Shown here one piece after another: positions 23,304 through 37,200 of a stretch of 64,000 nucleotides of DNA (the stretch's first letter is position 1; each line of letters opens with the position of its first letter). The notes under the pieces were generated by a model. It ran no database searches and was not told where the DNA came from. It worked only from the letters and a program-made list of their open reading frames with translations. The DNA is from Sipunculus nudus (lineage: Eukaryota > Annelida > Sipuncula > Golfingiida > Sipunculidae): assembly GCA_026874595.1 (NCBI GenBank), contig CM049307.1, positions 60,974,370-61,038,369 on the forward strand. Reading direction: 5' to 3'. Both the position numbers and the translations under genes were made by a program.

Positions 23304-23386
23304 TCTGACAACAGTAAGAGTTTCTTCAGTAAGTACGAAATTTATCGCCTGCAAACTTCTGACTGACGATGGGCTTTACGCCATGC

Positions 23387-23394
23387 TTTATATA
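23387..23394 (-). promoter_or_regulatory. TATA box of the lectin gene
   Basis: TATATAAA on the minus strand, 84 bases before the ATG. This predicts a start site near 23360 and a leader of about 57 bases. Confidence 0.6.
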
Positions 23395-23439
23395 AGCATA
23401 CGATTGTTTAGCAATCAAGCATCAATCACGTGAACGCAG

Positions 23440-23950
23440 ATTTTTTACTAAGATTACACCACTAGCACTAGCATGTGACGAAATGTTTGAACGTAACAAG
23501 ATCTATCTTTGAGGTTACAAAGAAATGACTCGCATGACAGTCTCGGCACCAGTTAATTCAGCACAGATTCATTTTACTTAGATTACGACCGACATGTGGC
23601 AATATTTTGATAATGGAGGGATAGTTCATCTGTTTTACAGTAACTCTATATTTTTATAAGGTTCGCCACATTGACTCACATGACAGTCTCGTGATCAGGA
23701 TATATAAATATTCTATCTGTGTAATACTAGGAATAAAGGTAATACAGTAATATACTACAAGTCCCGGATATATGAGATACGCCTCTAAGGCTCGAACAGC
23801 GATATGTGCGGGGGGTCGGGGTAGAATACTAAACTGCAAATATATGAATATATTGCAAGCTATATTTCTTTGAACAATTTAAACAAATATATATTTATAT
23901 ATGTATGTTTGTATTATATACACATAAATATTTATATATTTACATGTATT

Positions 23951-23998
<48 letters not shown>

Positions 23999-26900
23999 CA
24001 TTGCATTCACCGTAAAGTTTGGTATTTGTGTGTGATATTTTTCATTTGAAAGAATTATATATTTGAAAATTTAAATATTGATTAAACAGGGTTACCCTTT
24101 TTGTTTAAGAAAAGTAGGGTGTTACAGGTGCCCTTTTAATTGTGTGCAGCGGTCTTGCATGTGTTTCTTTTATTGTTGCGCAGGGATGCTCTATGCGTTG
24201 TTGACATTTGGTTCGTGTGCCACGCGTAGATCGTGTTGTAGCGGCCTCGCCTGGCCGGATGTTGCAGGCTCGGTTTAATCCGCATTGGTTGAACCCTTGC
24301 GTGTAGATACACAGCGTTCTTTGTTCTAGTATGTTCTTTGAGCGTGTTTATTATGTTGGGTTCTTTTGATTGTTCGAGAAATGGAAAGTTCTCGGCTTGA
24401 GGGAAAAGTTATAAATAGGGGGCTTTGTTTTAGAGCCGAGAGAGAGGTGAGAGAATATTCGTGCGGACACAGAAGCGTGTAAGTCAGTTCGTGGGACCTT
24501 TTCCGATAAGTGCGGCAATTATAGATTTTCTTCATATTTATGACGGATTATATGTAGTCTTCAGTTTGCCTTTCGGATCACTGCCAGGATTTCAGTTTTG
24601 GATATCAGTAGATTGAATTTGTAATTACATTGGACTTTTATTCTCCGAGAAGATTGGTGTGAACTCTTCATCCGGCTTATACATTTTAAATCACATCGCT
24701 TTGAGGTGGTATCCAGCTACTGTGTACTTTGTTTATTTTACTGTGTGGTTGTATTGATTTGCTGTTATACTGCTGTTATACTGTGTAATTGTATTGATTA
24801 AGTGTATTGTAATGTTAGGGTTGTTTTAAGAATAAATTATGGTTATTTGATGACAAAAAAAAACACTTCTTTGTTCATTCCCCTAGGCGTTTCATGCTGC
24901 CTGGTGTTACAGAATCTGATTTTCCCCAATTGCAAAATTTGTGTACATCACGCATACGTGATCTGTTTATATTAGGTTCCGTAACAAAAGACATTTGTGT
25001 ATTGTATTGGACTCCTGACTGATAAAAAAGAGACACAACTTCCACACTTTGTTACTGTAATTATGTTATTAATTGATAGGGGAACTGGCTAGGAAAGACC
25101 ACCAAGATTTATAGCTGGGTAGTATTAACAAATGAAATATAGGCATGAAATAAATAATAGTTATAATCTGAAGCGCTCTGCGGGCTGATTGGTGTTCACC
25201 GTTTTGTAATAGGTTTTCAATATAAATTTCATCTTATTAGAGGTCAACATGATAATACGTTCTTACTTTTCTAAACAGGTAAACGCACATTATAACAGGC
25301 CTGTAGCACATTGTTGTGTTCTCTGAACTTTATATATCTTAACATTAATTACAATACAATCATAAATTATTGTTAACTTTTAAGGTTCCATTCTTCCTGT
25401 TCACATGTTTGTTAGTCAGTTTTTTTAAGCAGGAACTGCATAAACTAGACGAAGCATTCTCCGAGAAGACTTGCAAAGGTTACCATGCAAGAAGAAACAT
25501 TTAAAAAGAAATTGTTATTATTTATTCAGGTATTAATATTAAATAAGAAGCAAGCATGAATAAAGTGAGGTAATTGATATAGTATGCGAATTTAAATTAA
25601 TTTATATGGTTGTTAAAATTAGCATGTGAATAAATACACGAGAAAACATGCTGATTTTGCCTGTTTTCATGTTTCATCAATTATTAGCCCTTAATTCATC
25701 AAACTGTAACTTTTCCAAGAGGTAACTCAGCAAAATGAAATATGTTGTATAATGTAACTGTAATAGTTATGGACTTGGAAAATATCATATACCATGGCCA
25801 GTTAACATGTTACGAGGGCCAGCAGTTAGCTGGTTGTACAAGAAACATATTTGTTTTTTTTTTCACAGTCAAAATTTTACAGAGAGAACTAGAGGTTCAA
25901 TGCTGTTCTAAAAATGTCTAATGACATTAGGATTTTATGTTTACATTGCCGAGGTAAAAGAATAAGAATTAAAAATAACTAGACAATGTTGTCCATATTC
26001 CTCGGTTGTCACATATGCGTACAATCAGTGAATATGGAATCTGAAGTTCGAAGAATTTAATGTAGACTATTTTTTTCATTGACAGCGAGACAACCCTATC
26101 GGAGAGGGATCAGTTTAAAGGAATACACAGAAACTGAGAATCCCCAAGCAGATACTGATCTCGGATATATGATGTATCTTATACATGTATTTCAACTATA
26201 GAAATCTGCATTCAAAGGATTCTCAGATATGGCTCCTAGAAAGATCAGGTCCCCTGATTAGTGAAGAAAGAGTGAAACAAAAAAATTTTTTGTTATGATA
26301 AAAATATTATCAGTTCAGGATTCCCATATGACACAACTATCATATTAACGGGAAGTGGATATGTCATGTTGTAAAATGCATTTTACGTTTTATTTCTTCA
26401 ACGTTTTTCATACCGTCTCAGGGGGAAAACCCCCTCCCACACCCTTCATTACAGGCAATCGTGCTTGATGCACTCTCAAAAGCCCCCCCCCCCCCCCCAA
26501 CACACACACTTTCAAAATCGCTTCAAGGCCTATAGTGTGTATATTAACAACGAAACTCACACCATCATGAACGGAATCTTATGACATGTTCATGCATAAG
26601 TGACCGTACACTCCATGATGAGGCTCCAGGATCCGGAGAAGAAACTGGTTCAACACCAGAACTAAGGGATTCTACCTTGGCCCATCCCCGAAAAGACCTG
26701 AAAATTTCATGAGATTCCGTTCATGATTGCCTGAGTTATGTTGTGAATAAACACACACACACGAACGGGAATACACGCATACCCACCCGACTAAGGCAAA
26801 TGTGTACATGTGTTCAACAAGTGTTAATGTGGGTATACGACTAAGCGCTGTCATGCGCTTTAACAAGGAGGAATAAAGGTTATGAAATAGGAAATGCCCA

Positions 26901-27800
26901 CAGACACACACGTATGTCATGTGTGTATGTGTTTATATAATACGATTTGTCTTATTTAATGGAACACAGACGTTCAGATTTCTAACATCTCTTGATTCGC
27001 TGATTTGTATTGAAGAGGCTTGTTTAAACAAGAAACTTTACCTGCCTGTTACCTATAGTTGTGTATAGATTATATCTGTAACAACTGATATGTTGATTTA
27101 CGGCAATTGAGAAATTACAATGTTATTATCCTTGTTGGTTAACCATAACGTGTATTCATTAGTTTCTACAAATGCCTTTTGTAAAGACCAGTTAATCGAA
27201 AGTGTTTGCAGTTTTGGCTGACTTCTAGCATCAATGTTTTTTCCCTCTTTCGTCTGTAAAGCAGCATTCACCGTTTTATTTTATAACTACATGCCTCCGC
27301 CATGCTTGTATCCACTCAGCTCAGAACCACACGTTTCAAAAATGCTCTGCAAACACACTGGACACCATCAATCCGAACTGCTGAGCGTTCGACTGTGACC
27401 TGCACAAATGACCGGACCGCAGTGCGCAGCGCATGAGGCTAGACCGTCTGTGCATTCACTTATTTTTTTTCCATATTCTAAGGTTAATAGTGCATAAGTA
27501 ACTGATTTATGAATATTAATTGATGACGCTGAATCCCGATAATTAAGATGCCATATCAACACCAAAATCTAATCGATTCTTTTATGGCAAATTCCCGAAA
27601 TAGCCAGAAAATTGAGATTCCTTTCATGATTCCGTGATTTATATAGTGAACAAACACACAAACAAACACTGACACAAACGCACACACAAACACACACTCG
27701 CACAAACAAATAAATACACACGAACGGGAATGATCGCATTTTCTCCTTGCGGAGACAACAATCGAATGCCACGTCATGTGACCAAAAGACACCAAAACAA
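23440..27800. other. Intergenic DNA between lectin promoter and esterase 2 3' end
   Basis: Holds a (TA)n at 23955-23997, a solo LTR (24120-24986) and a dispersed repeat in two diverged copies (26660-26930 and 27560-27780) containing ACACACACGAACGGGAAT. The stretch 25000-26600 shows no supported gene. Confidence 0.55.
24120..24986 (+). mobile_element. Solo LTR, copy 1
   Basis: Starts TGTTACAGGTGC and ends TAGGTTCCGTAACA, with short inverted ends TGTTAC/GTAACA as in LTRs. A TATA box TATAAATAG (near 24410) and an AATAAA (near 24832) lie in U3-R-U5 order. It has no coding region. A second copy lies inverted at 28361-29160. No clear target duplication. Confidence 0.65.
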
Positions 27801-27825
27801 CGAAATGTGTCTTTAAATATTTATA

Positions 27826-27836
27826 TTTAATTTAAT
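27826..27836 (-). terminator. Candidate poly(A) signal of esterase 2
   Basis: Two overlapping ATTAAA motifs on the minus strand, about 180 bases after the stop codon. ATTAAA is the commonest variant of AATAAA. Confidence 0.4.
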
Positions 27837-28012
27837 AAAAAATATTTTTCATATACCAGAACATCAGATTGCATACATTGATTTTCTTCATCCACTGGAT
27901 GAATCCACTGGTGTGAATTTCTCAGTTTTATCAGGGCTGTCCATTTTACAAATATACATGACAGTATGATTAATATTTGCAAGGCACAAGATCCTTCTTG
28001 TAATTAATCCTC

Positions 28013-28082
28013 TCACAAACGGTCTGGTCCCCAGGAACACGCTTGGTCAATCGGGTGGTTACCATATGGTATCTTCAGCTTG
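28013..28082 (-). CDS. Esterase 2 exon 12 (predicted last exon)
   Basis: Acceptor TATTTCACAG; enters in phase 2 as required by exon 11. Encodes [19 protein letters not shown], then DRL and TGA (28015-28013). Two overlapping ATTAAA motifs follow about 180 bases on. Confidence 0.58.
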
Positions 28083-28135
28083 CTGTGAAATAGATATATA
28101 ATAATTATCATGTTCTTATAACTGATGATTCACTG

Positions 28136-28200
<65 letters not shown>

Positions 28201-31200
28201 CAAAATCAATTTGCTTTATTCCAATGAATATTTTATCTATTTCACCTGAATTTAGTTCAAATGTGTATTTTTTATCAATCTAGTATACTATAGTTTATAA
28301 TAACAGCTACCAGGAAAAAACTATTGTAATATAAGTTAAGACAGAAATTAAGTAGACCATTGTTACTGAACCTAGTATAAACAAATCACGTATGCGTGAT
28401 GAACACAAATTATGAAATGGAGATAAAAACAAATCAGATTCTGTAACACTAGGCAGCGTGAAATGTCTAGGGGAATGAATAAAGAAGTCAGTGTTTTTTT
28501 GTTAACAAATAACTATAATTTATTCTTTAAACAACCCTAACATTACAATACACTAAATCAATACAATTAAACAGTAAAACAGCGGTATAACAACAAGTCA
28601 ATACAATCATATAGAAAAACAATGCGCACAGTACCTGGATACCAACACCGTCACCACGATAATTCCTTTAAATGTAAACTCTCGGAGAATGACAGTCCAG
28701 TGGAGAGTTTTTGCAACAACCCAGAAAATAAACTGAAGTCTAAATGCATAAAATTCAGGAGAAAGTCTTGGAAAATCTATAATTGCCGCATTCGTCGGAT
28801 AAGGTCCTGACACACGCTTCTGCGTCCGCTGGAATCTGCTCTGCTGTTCTCTCTGCCCCCTGCTTAAACACAGCCCCTTGTATACTCTTCATCCAAGCCG
28901 AGAATTTTTCCACTTCTCGAACAGTCCATAAGATCTTGCACAACACACGTTTCAGGAATTCTCTGAAAAAACAGCGCTGTGTGTATCTCCACACACCAGG
29001 CTCATCACGTGACCTACGACCAGGCGTGAAAACCCAAGGCTTACATGACAACGAGAGTTCAACCAGTACTGATTAAACATAGAGTGTAATACGCGGCCAG
29101 ACACGAGTGCCACAACAGGAGTTACGCCCGTGTCACATAATAAAAAGAGCACCTGTAACAATCATGTCCTCTTTGAATGTGCCCGTATTATTCGTAATTT
29201 TATATCTTAATTGAAATAATGCTCTTCTTCCATATACAATTCTGATAAGTATATTGATAAGCCTTCGGCCGAGATCGTCAAGCATGCAATCTCTTTTTCG
29301 ACGTCTGGCATTTTCAAGCAGTTAATTACTTTGAATTTCTTGATTCAACTTTTTAAATTTTACTGTGAAATCGATAGAAAGGTTCTATTTAAAAAAACAT
29401 TTAGTATATGCTGCGTTCCATATAACAGATTATGATGTTATTACGCAAAAACATGCATTTATAAAATTAGCGGTATACCATAACTTCGATATGCTACAAG
29501 TAACATCCAGGTTTTATTGTATACGCAAAATGGTAGCAAAATTCGAGAAACTTGAAAAATTAAACCTGTGTGAAATTTACCTAGATTCGCTAGCCCGTTT
29601 GATCATTTTCTCCGTAATCTCCACGGCATAATTTCTTCCCAGGTCCACTTCTTCAGGATTTTTACTCACCGCCGCTGTTGGAACTGAAATGGTATTGCAT
29701 GATTATTTAAAACTGTCACGTGTTTGACCAGTCGGCAATCTAATAGGTTAGCAACCGACATCACAGTTCAGTTTTTAGGTCTTCAGTTTTTATCCACGGT
29801 CCGCCTGTGCGGTTACAGAAAAAATATATTTTTTTCAATGAAGCCTTTGTTTTTATAAAAGAACTTATACCTATTCAGCTGAAACAGCAAGAATCCATAA
29901 ACTTAAGTTTGACATCGAAATACGAATCCATGCTGTACTGTAATAAATTACAAGATATTTATTCTTATTACCTGGTATAACAAAGGTGTCACCGGGAAAA
30001 TATGGATAAACTTCTCTCAAAGCAGCTTTTATAATATATATAATTTATTGTTTTTCAAAATTAGTCTACACAAAAAAAATGTATTGAAGCTGTATATCAT
30101 ATATTACATTATTTTATCAATAAAACAATAAGTGCAGAATTTAATGGTAATCCCTAGTCTTCAATGTGGCTATTATCCAGTATTTTAGAGATCAGTAAAT
30201 TCTCCGCTGCATTACTACCAAGTTGCTTGGGATTTTTTTTTCCCAGGGCATTGAAGCTAATGGCCTACTCTTCCCGATACAGCAGTCGGTCATTTATTAA
30301 TTATATATATATACACTATATCACGCTGGTTCCCGGGCTGTCTCTGTGAACAATACGCAGCAATACGAGGTTTTTAAATGGAGCGCCATCACTAGGCAGA
30401 AATATGAACAAACATTAAATTTCCGACGTCTGTCCGCTTAAGAGAGTCGTAATATGATACGTAATGGATACGCAAGCGGGTCGAGAAAGTTTGTCCGTTG
30501 TCCAGGATAATGAGTTGTCGGCTTTACTGAGTTTACGTTAAACATAATATATAGGGCAGTTTGTATGGACTGGGATTTAGTGTCTGCATCAGTGAGTTGT
30601 CCGCGTTACCGCATGAGTTGTCACTGTATTCCGAGTATATTTGTCCGAGCTTTTGTCCCCATTGGTGCCATCAAGAAGTCTCTGATCAAAGAGCCAGCTA
30701 CTCCTGCAGGAACCAGCCTCCGGAACTAGGTCCTATGGAGACCACCCCTTTGCAGTCGCTGCACCAAAGTAATGTTGCCTATGGTCCTAAAAATGTTCAA
30801 CTCATATGACGCTTTCAAGAAGAAACTAAAGACAATTTTTTTTAGCTTTGCATATAATTGGACAATCTCTCTAGTCAGTTTCACTACTTACAGACTTTTA
30901 ATTATCTTAGTCAATGCTCATGCTTTCTGTATGTTACGGGGTAACATAAAAGCGGGCCGAACTGGCTTGCTAGTGTAGCTTGCTTTGCTAGCGAAGCGGT
31001 TGGTACGCCTGACTTGTGTGCCATCGACATGGGTTCGAAACAGGGATGAGCAATTTGTCTTCGTAATAAACTGGGGGCTCGTCCAACGTGACGGTAATAC
31101 TTTGTGGCCCAGGCTTTGTGGCCTAATTTTTTTGTGGATAATTAGTCTTGTTTTGATAACAGAACGCTCTTAAGAGGGAATGTGTTATGGGGTGACATTT

Positions 31201-34200
31201 TCTCCTGAAAAAATGAGCCCCCATTTCGTTACGAAGATAAATTTTTTCAGGGGAAAACATTGGGCCGATCCGGGATTCGAACCCATGTCGGTGCCGCACA
31301 TGTCCGGCGTTCCAACCGCTTCGCTAGCAAAGCAAGCTTCACTAGGGAGCCAGTTCGGTCCGCTTTAATGTCATCTTGTAACATGTACTTTTATTTTTTT
31401 ATTTATCTCTTATTTTAAATTTTAACTTGTATATACATGTTTTTGTAAGGCGCCCCATAGCAACACTGTGTGTTGGAAGGTGGCGCGGTATTAAGTGAAT
31501 AAATTATTTTTATTATTATTAAATTATTATTATTCATTGTTTCACTGTATACACATTACACACACACGCACACACATACACACACATAAGCTCCGTACCC
31601 TCTCTCTCAAAAACGATCCAGTCGGCGTAGCTGATCCAGAAAGCGTTGTTTTTCTGATTCAGGTTTTCCCTGACCTCCACTTTGTCGTTCCCGATATACA
31701 GGTATTTGTACCTGTCTTTGGTGAAGGGCTCCCACGTGACCGGACCTTGTGTCCCCGGCCCCGGCGCTGGAACGGCCCCTGGTGTAGGGTTACTGAAACG
31801 ATATGGGTGTTGATCAACTAAACGGTAACAATTGGAGGAAATGTCCATGTTTGTCAGCTTGTGATCATATATTTACATTCAATATGAATACAGCTTCTGC
31901 TCGTTAATGAAACCCGTTAGTTATTCTTTTTTTCAGATACTGCACACATATAGGCCTACCATAATTCGTTATTTTTCGTATTCTCAGTGTCGCACACAAA
32001 CCATCATTCGTTAGTTTTCCTTATTTTTTCAGATGCCGCAAGCATACCATCGTTCTCATTAAATCACCCTTTTCTTTGGAAACAAATACTGACAGTTAAA
32101 AACACCAAGTAAGGCATGGAGCCGACTTGTTCCTTTCCAATGCATGTGCTGGACAACTTTATAGGATATAAATTATATTACGTATCAAGCAATCATTTGT
32201 GGATCCCACAGTGGTCGGTAGCACGATAAACCGTGTATGTTAGAGAGCCTCGCACCCTGCGCAGACTCGGACTCACAGGAGTACTAGTTTGCTGTTTATG
32301 GATTGTTGGTGTTGCCCCCTCAATGCACCGGGGCTTCTAAATACAGTAGGTATAAATGGAAGGAAGAGGACAATGTAGTCAAATCAAGTGTGTTGGATAA
32401 GAATGGTTTTTAAAGCAATTTACATAAACATGGGTGTTTTTGTGGTAAGGACTTTACGGAATAAGTATTATTTTGTAAGCATGTGTATGTGAAATGTAAA
32501 CAGAAGGTGTTTCCTTGAAAAGTAACAAATTTTGATCTTGAAGTTTGCATACGACCTCTGGTGGAAGGATGGAGAGCCTCGTTCTTTGGACTTACCCATA
32601 CTTGGCAAAGTTCGAAAACAATTTGATAGTATAGTTGCTGTACTCTTTGTCAGTGTCAGTCCATGGAAAGATTGTCATAGCATCAATTTGCATGTCATCC
32701 ACGACTTCTGGGTGGTCTTCAACTTGGCACCATCCCCAGAAAAACGGAAGATCTCCTAAGCCGTGAATCACACCTGAAGATAAAAAAATCCCTGTTGGTA
32801 CACATATACGCTTCAACAGTTTTCTATCAATTATTTAAACAGTTCCCAACCCTTTTCTAAGCACCAAACTAGTAAAAATTCTTGCCATGAACTTGTTTTT
32901 ATGAAAACAAATATAAGGCCGGCATCTTCCTTTGCAACTTCATTGTATCAATTTATTGGTAGACCCGCACAACTTTTTGTCATCTTGTGATTAACTTTTA
33001 ATAAGGAATTTATAGACTGGTATCTGTCTAATCACAAGGCTGCATTTCTAATATTCAAGCGTTTTTTATTCACTGTCAACAGGGCCGTTTACACCATTTA
33101 TGAAGCCAAAGATTCCTATGTACGGAATGCGGCATGCGGAATGCGTGGTAAGAGAACTATATATACCAAAACGGTATTCTGCATAGTTTCTGTGTGTCGC
33201 TCCGGGATACAATATATATGCGAAACAGGCAAAAATCTCTACATTTGGCCCGACCCGTTCAAAAGGAATCTCATCTTATTTAGTCAGTCAATACTGTTTT
33301 CTTTTCAACATGCAGGACGGGTCCTTATATCACAGACCCCACTCTTCAGTATAAATAATATTGTGTAATCAATGATCGGGACAAGATTGTGCTAACTGGA
33401 AGAAAATTAAAGAGGACATTTGAAGACCAACACTCTCATATTAATGTTCTGGTAGAAACACATTTATGATTAACAACTTTAGTCAAAAGAGGTTTTGTTA
33501 GGTTGTCAGAATTTTTTTTAAGAAACCAGAGCGGGTGGGTTTTTTTTTACCTTTTCATTATCCTGAACAGGTAACAAAAGGGTGATTTATAAGATTTGCT
33601 TTCTGAAAAGGTAAACGCAAACCAAAACATAACAAAAATTTATTATTCTGTTTTCTTGAAAGAATATTCGAGCCGCTGGAGCTCGAAATGGGTAAATTTC
33701 TATCGTATATCAAAATAAAATTATTTGACGGGGGAGTGGTGTGTGTTAAAATTGACGCCATCGGTGTAAGAGAATCCAGCTTTTTTCCTCATTAAGTTGT
33801 TTGATAGTGGCCAACTTACAAAATGGATAAAAGGGTATACATGAGTTAATATCCAACACCTATTGATCCAGAATTTGAAGTATTTTGCAGAGGGACCCAC
33901 TGGACAAAAAACTGACATGCATGTCAGGATTATAACCCATTTCTAATTCACGATAAATCATTCAAAGATTATTTTAGGCCTTGATTAAGTACACAAAGCA
34001 ACATATATCTCCATGTCAAGTAACTGTTTGGTGACTTCAAATGAATGGTATTTTAAAGCAGATTTTTCACGGGGAACGCGAACGATTCGGGAAGTAAAGA
34101 ATATTGAAAAAATAGCAAAGTCCAACATTCGTATTTTAAGCTCCATAAGTGCGCTAAATATGCGCAGGGGTTCGGATGTGTCATTTATTCGCGGGAGTCA

Positions 34201-37200
34201 CTTTTATTTCGGCGGGAATTTAAAAAAAAACAAGTTTGAAATTTCTTACGAACGTTTCCAGCATCCCAGGTCGAGATTTGCTCTCGAAAATGTCTAAAAA
34301 CCTTCGTCATATACGTACGACCTATTCATGACGTGTGCGATGTTCGCAAAACTTGGTGACTTTGGAAACATATTCAGATAATTTGGAGAATGTCTCGCGC
34401 ATTGAATCAGATAGCAGCGATGTTCGTCCGACCATTTCTCGACGAATTTACGACCTGTACTTCTTCAGAAGATGTGACTTCGCCAGAGAAGCAAACTCGA
34501 GCATTTCACGTCGGTCGCAAGATAACCGCGCGACATATGCACGGCGTTCATTATTCGCTTCATCTTCAGTATCAAACGCTTCCTCTTCATACATACGTGG
34601 CCAGTCAGGACAGGTTTGTAAGCTTCTTGTCATCACTGACCTCTGAGCAAGAACTTAACCGATGCTCGCAATGCAGTTCAATGCATTTCAAGGCAATTTC
34701 TTACTCCCTAAGTGTCGGTCGGATCGGCGATCGCACGATAATCTGACTATGGCCGCTGAAGAGAAACAGTTCGATTCATTTCTAATGCTGCAGGCAGATT
34801 TTAGGTCCCAAACTATAACCAGGTTCTCTGATGTTTTTAAGGGCTTAAGATGCCTACCTAACGTAAGACACACAAAATAAAGATAGATCCAGATAGTCAA
34901 CCAATTATAGAAACTTGTCGCAAATTACATTTTGCTCTCCATTGAGAAGTCAAGGCAGAACTCAAGGGGATGGAGGAAGCTGGAGTCATAACTAGAGTAA
35001 CGGAGCTGACTGACTTGGCCAGTGCACTTTAAGTCGTGAGAAAGAAAAAGGGAGGTCTGAGACCATAATAATGGCCGATGCATTTTCCAGAAATTATAAT
35101 GAACAAGAAACACCCATCAGTAGCACAGAAGGTAATGTGCGGGTGTTTGTTGATCAAGTGATTGCTACTGTGCCAATAGTAGACAAAAACCTACAGTTTA
35201 TACGCGAGGCGACATCCAGAGATGCTGAGATGAGGCAACTAGCTGATATCATTATGTACGGCTGGTCTGAGGCAAAAAACCTTTATCAAGGCAGTACTGC
35301 AGATTGCTGGAGCTATGGAGATGAATTAACAGTGCTTAAAGGACTCCTCTGAAAAGGGACTAGATTAATCATACCTTCGTATATGCACGCCAGTAAACTG
35401 CAGAAGATACATATGAGACATTTGGGCCAGTAAAAAAGTCACCAGGGTGCCTCCAAAGTGCGGTGACCTCTGACCTCATTAAATATGAATGAATTTTGCT
35501 GAAAATCAAACTTAGGCGAGATATTTTATTGATCAACATTTGTGACGAGTTTTATCAAAATCTTCCATATTCTTCCATATTCTAATCCGGACATTCCACC
35601 CTGTATTGCTTAATATCGCTTATATTATCAGTTGTATGCTTAAACCTGAAAGGGGAAGATGTAATAATCACATATCATGTCACGGCACCCTTATAAAGAA
35701 AGTAACGTGTATAAGTAAGCCGTTTGGGCACCAGGGGGTAGAACATACATTTCCTGTATCTGGTCGGATTGAAGCACATGTGGCTAGATGTGCTGCTGTG
35801 GTTTCATCGACTGTCATTCCACAACACAAATACTATTGGTCAATTGGCATCAAGATTATGTAAATAACGTTCGAGGATCAAGATTGCGAATACCGCCCTG
35901 AGCAAGTGAAATGGTCAGTGTTTAATAAGGACCAGGAAACATGTTGCCAATCTACATCATTGCAGGTGCAGCATTGTTCCGTTTATCGAATACTGAAGTA
36001 AATTTCTGTATTTTAAAATATTCTATACTTTTTTCTGCTTCAAAGGTTGACTGGGTATATATGCTGTACTGCTATCTACCGTAAATTATTTTTGATTTAA
36101 TACAACAAATTAGCTCAATTATTTGAAAAAGGATATCTTTTTAAATATTGTATAATCTTGCAACCAAGGTTGTCAATTCTAGAATGTTCCATCTGTTTAT
36201 AATCAAATTACGCTGTCATATTCGGATAATTCGACGGAAGAATAACCTGGAAGCTCGATATAAAAGTTGGCTGGATATTTTTAGAAATCACTAAAACAGT
36301 AAATACAGAGGAGACAAACTTACCGAACCATTCTGGCAATATAAGATAGTGCGGACAGCCAAGGTAGGCGAACAGGTACTCGTAGGTCTCGTTGTATTCA
36401 GCATGGGATTTCAGTGTCTGGTCCAAACCAACACCAAAGCCGAAGTCTGTCACCGCCTGCAAAAACAGTAATTAATGGATACCTTCTGTGAATGCGTCCT
36501 TCATGAGGACCACATTCTTTTCTGTCTCCGTGGTGTTTTGCTTTGATTATGTTAAGAGTGCTTAACGAATATTCAAATATCTGAACTATACAATGTGGAC
36601 ATAAACTGATATATTGAAACACCCGTACAATATTAATTTACACTTATTGTCCCTGTGTATTGAAATTATGAGGATTTATTCATATTTTCTGGGGGACTAA
36701 CCAACCCTTAATATTTTTGTTTCCGTTATCTCTTTATATTATTTAGCGCTGATGGGATTACGTCACCACACTGGACACCATGAAGGCGTTATAACAACGA
36801 AGAAGAAAAGGAACCTTGAAAGAAGGAAAACAGTTCCCTCTCAAACCGTTCTCCTGGACTGTTGTGGCGGGACAGAAACTAATTATTTGCAGAAACGCAG
36901 GTTTTGGCACAAAGATTCCATTGACTGAGGGGAAATACTTTTGGAAGAATGGAGAAAGTGTCAGAATGGCCAAAGATGACCTTGACCTCTTCGTTCTTTT
37001 TCTTATATTAACTTTTGGTAGTTTCTTTTCAGAACGATAAGCGCACACCTGTCAACTACAATTCAGTGTAAGAAACAGATGGACAGATGATTAGGAATCT
37101 CCGTTCCGACAGGCAACAAACATACATACCTGTCTGAATGCTGAATTGAAGATTCCGCCAAGCAAAATCCATCCGGAACTGATTAATATAAGTGCCGAAT

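Noticed and set aside
23304-23354. Lectin start 17 residues further upstream
   Set aside because: The triplet there is TTG, not ATG; the first ATG is at 23303 and suits the TATA box spacing.
31534-31598. Esterase 2 ending at 31534 with a Val/Cys-rich tail
   Set aside because: The tail is translated CA microsatellite; two downstream exons fit signals and phase better.
34013-34746. Plus-strand frames before Gypsy remnant A as its gag gene
   Set aside because: No zinc knuckle or gag motif is recognisable; left unassigned.
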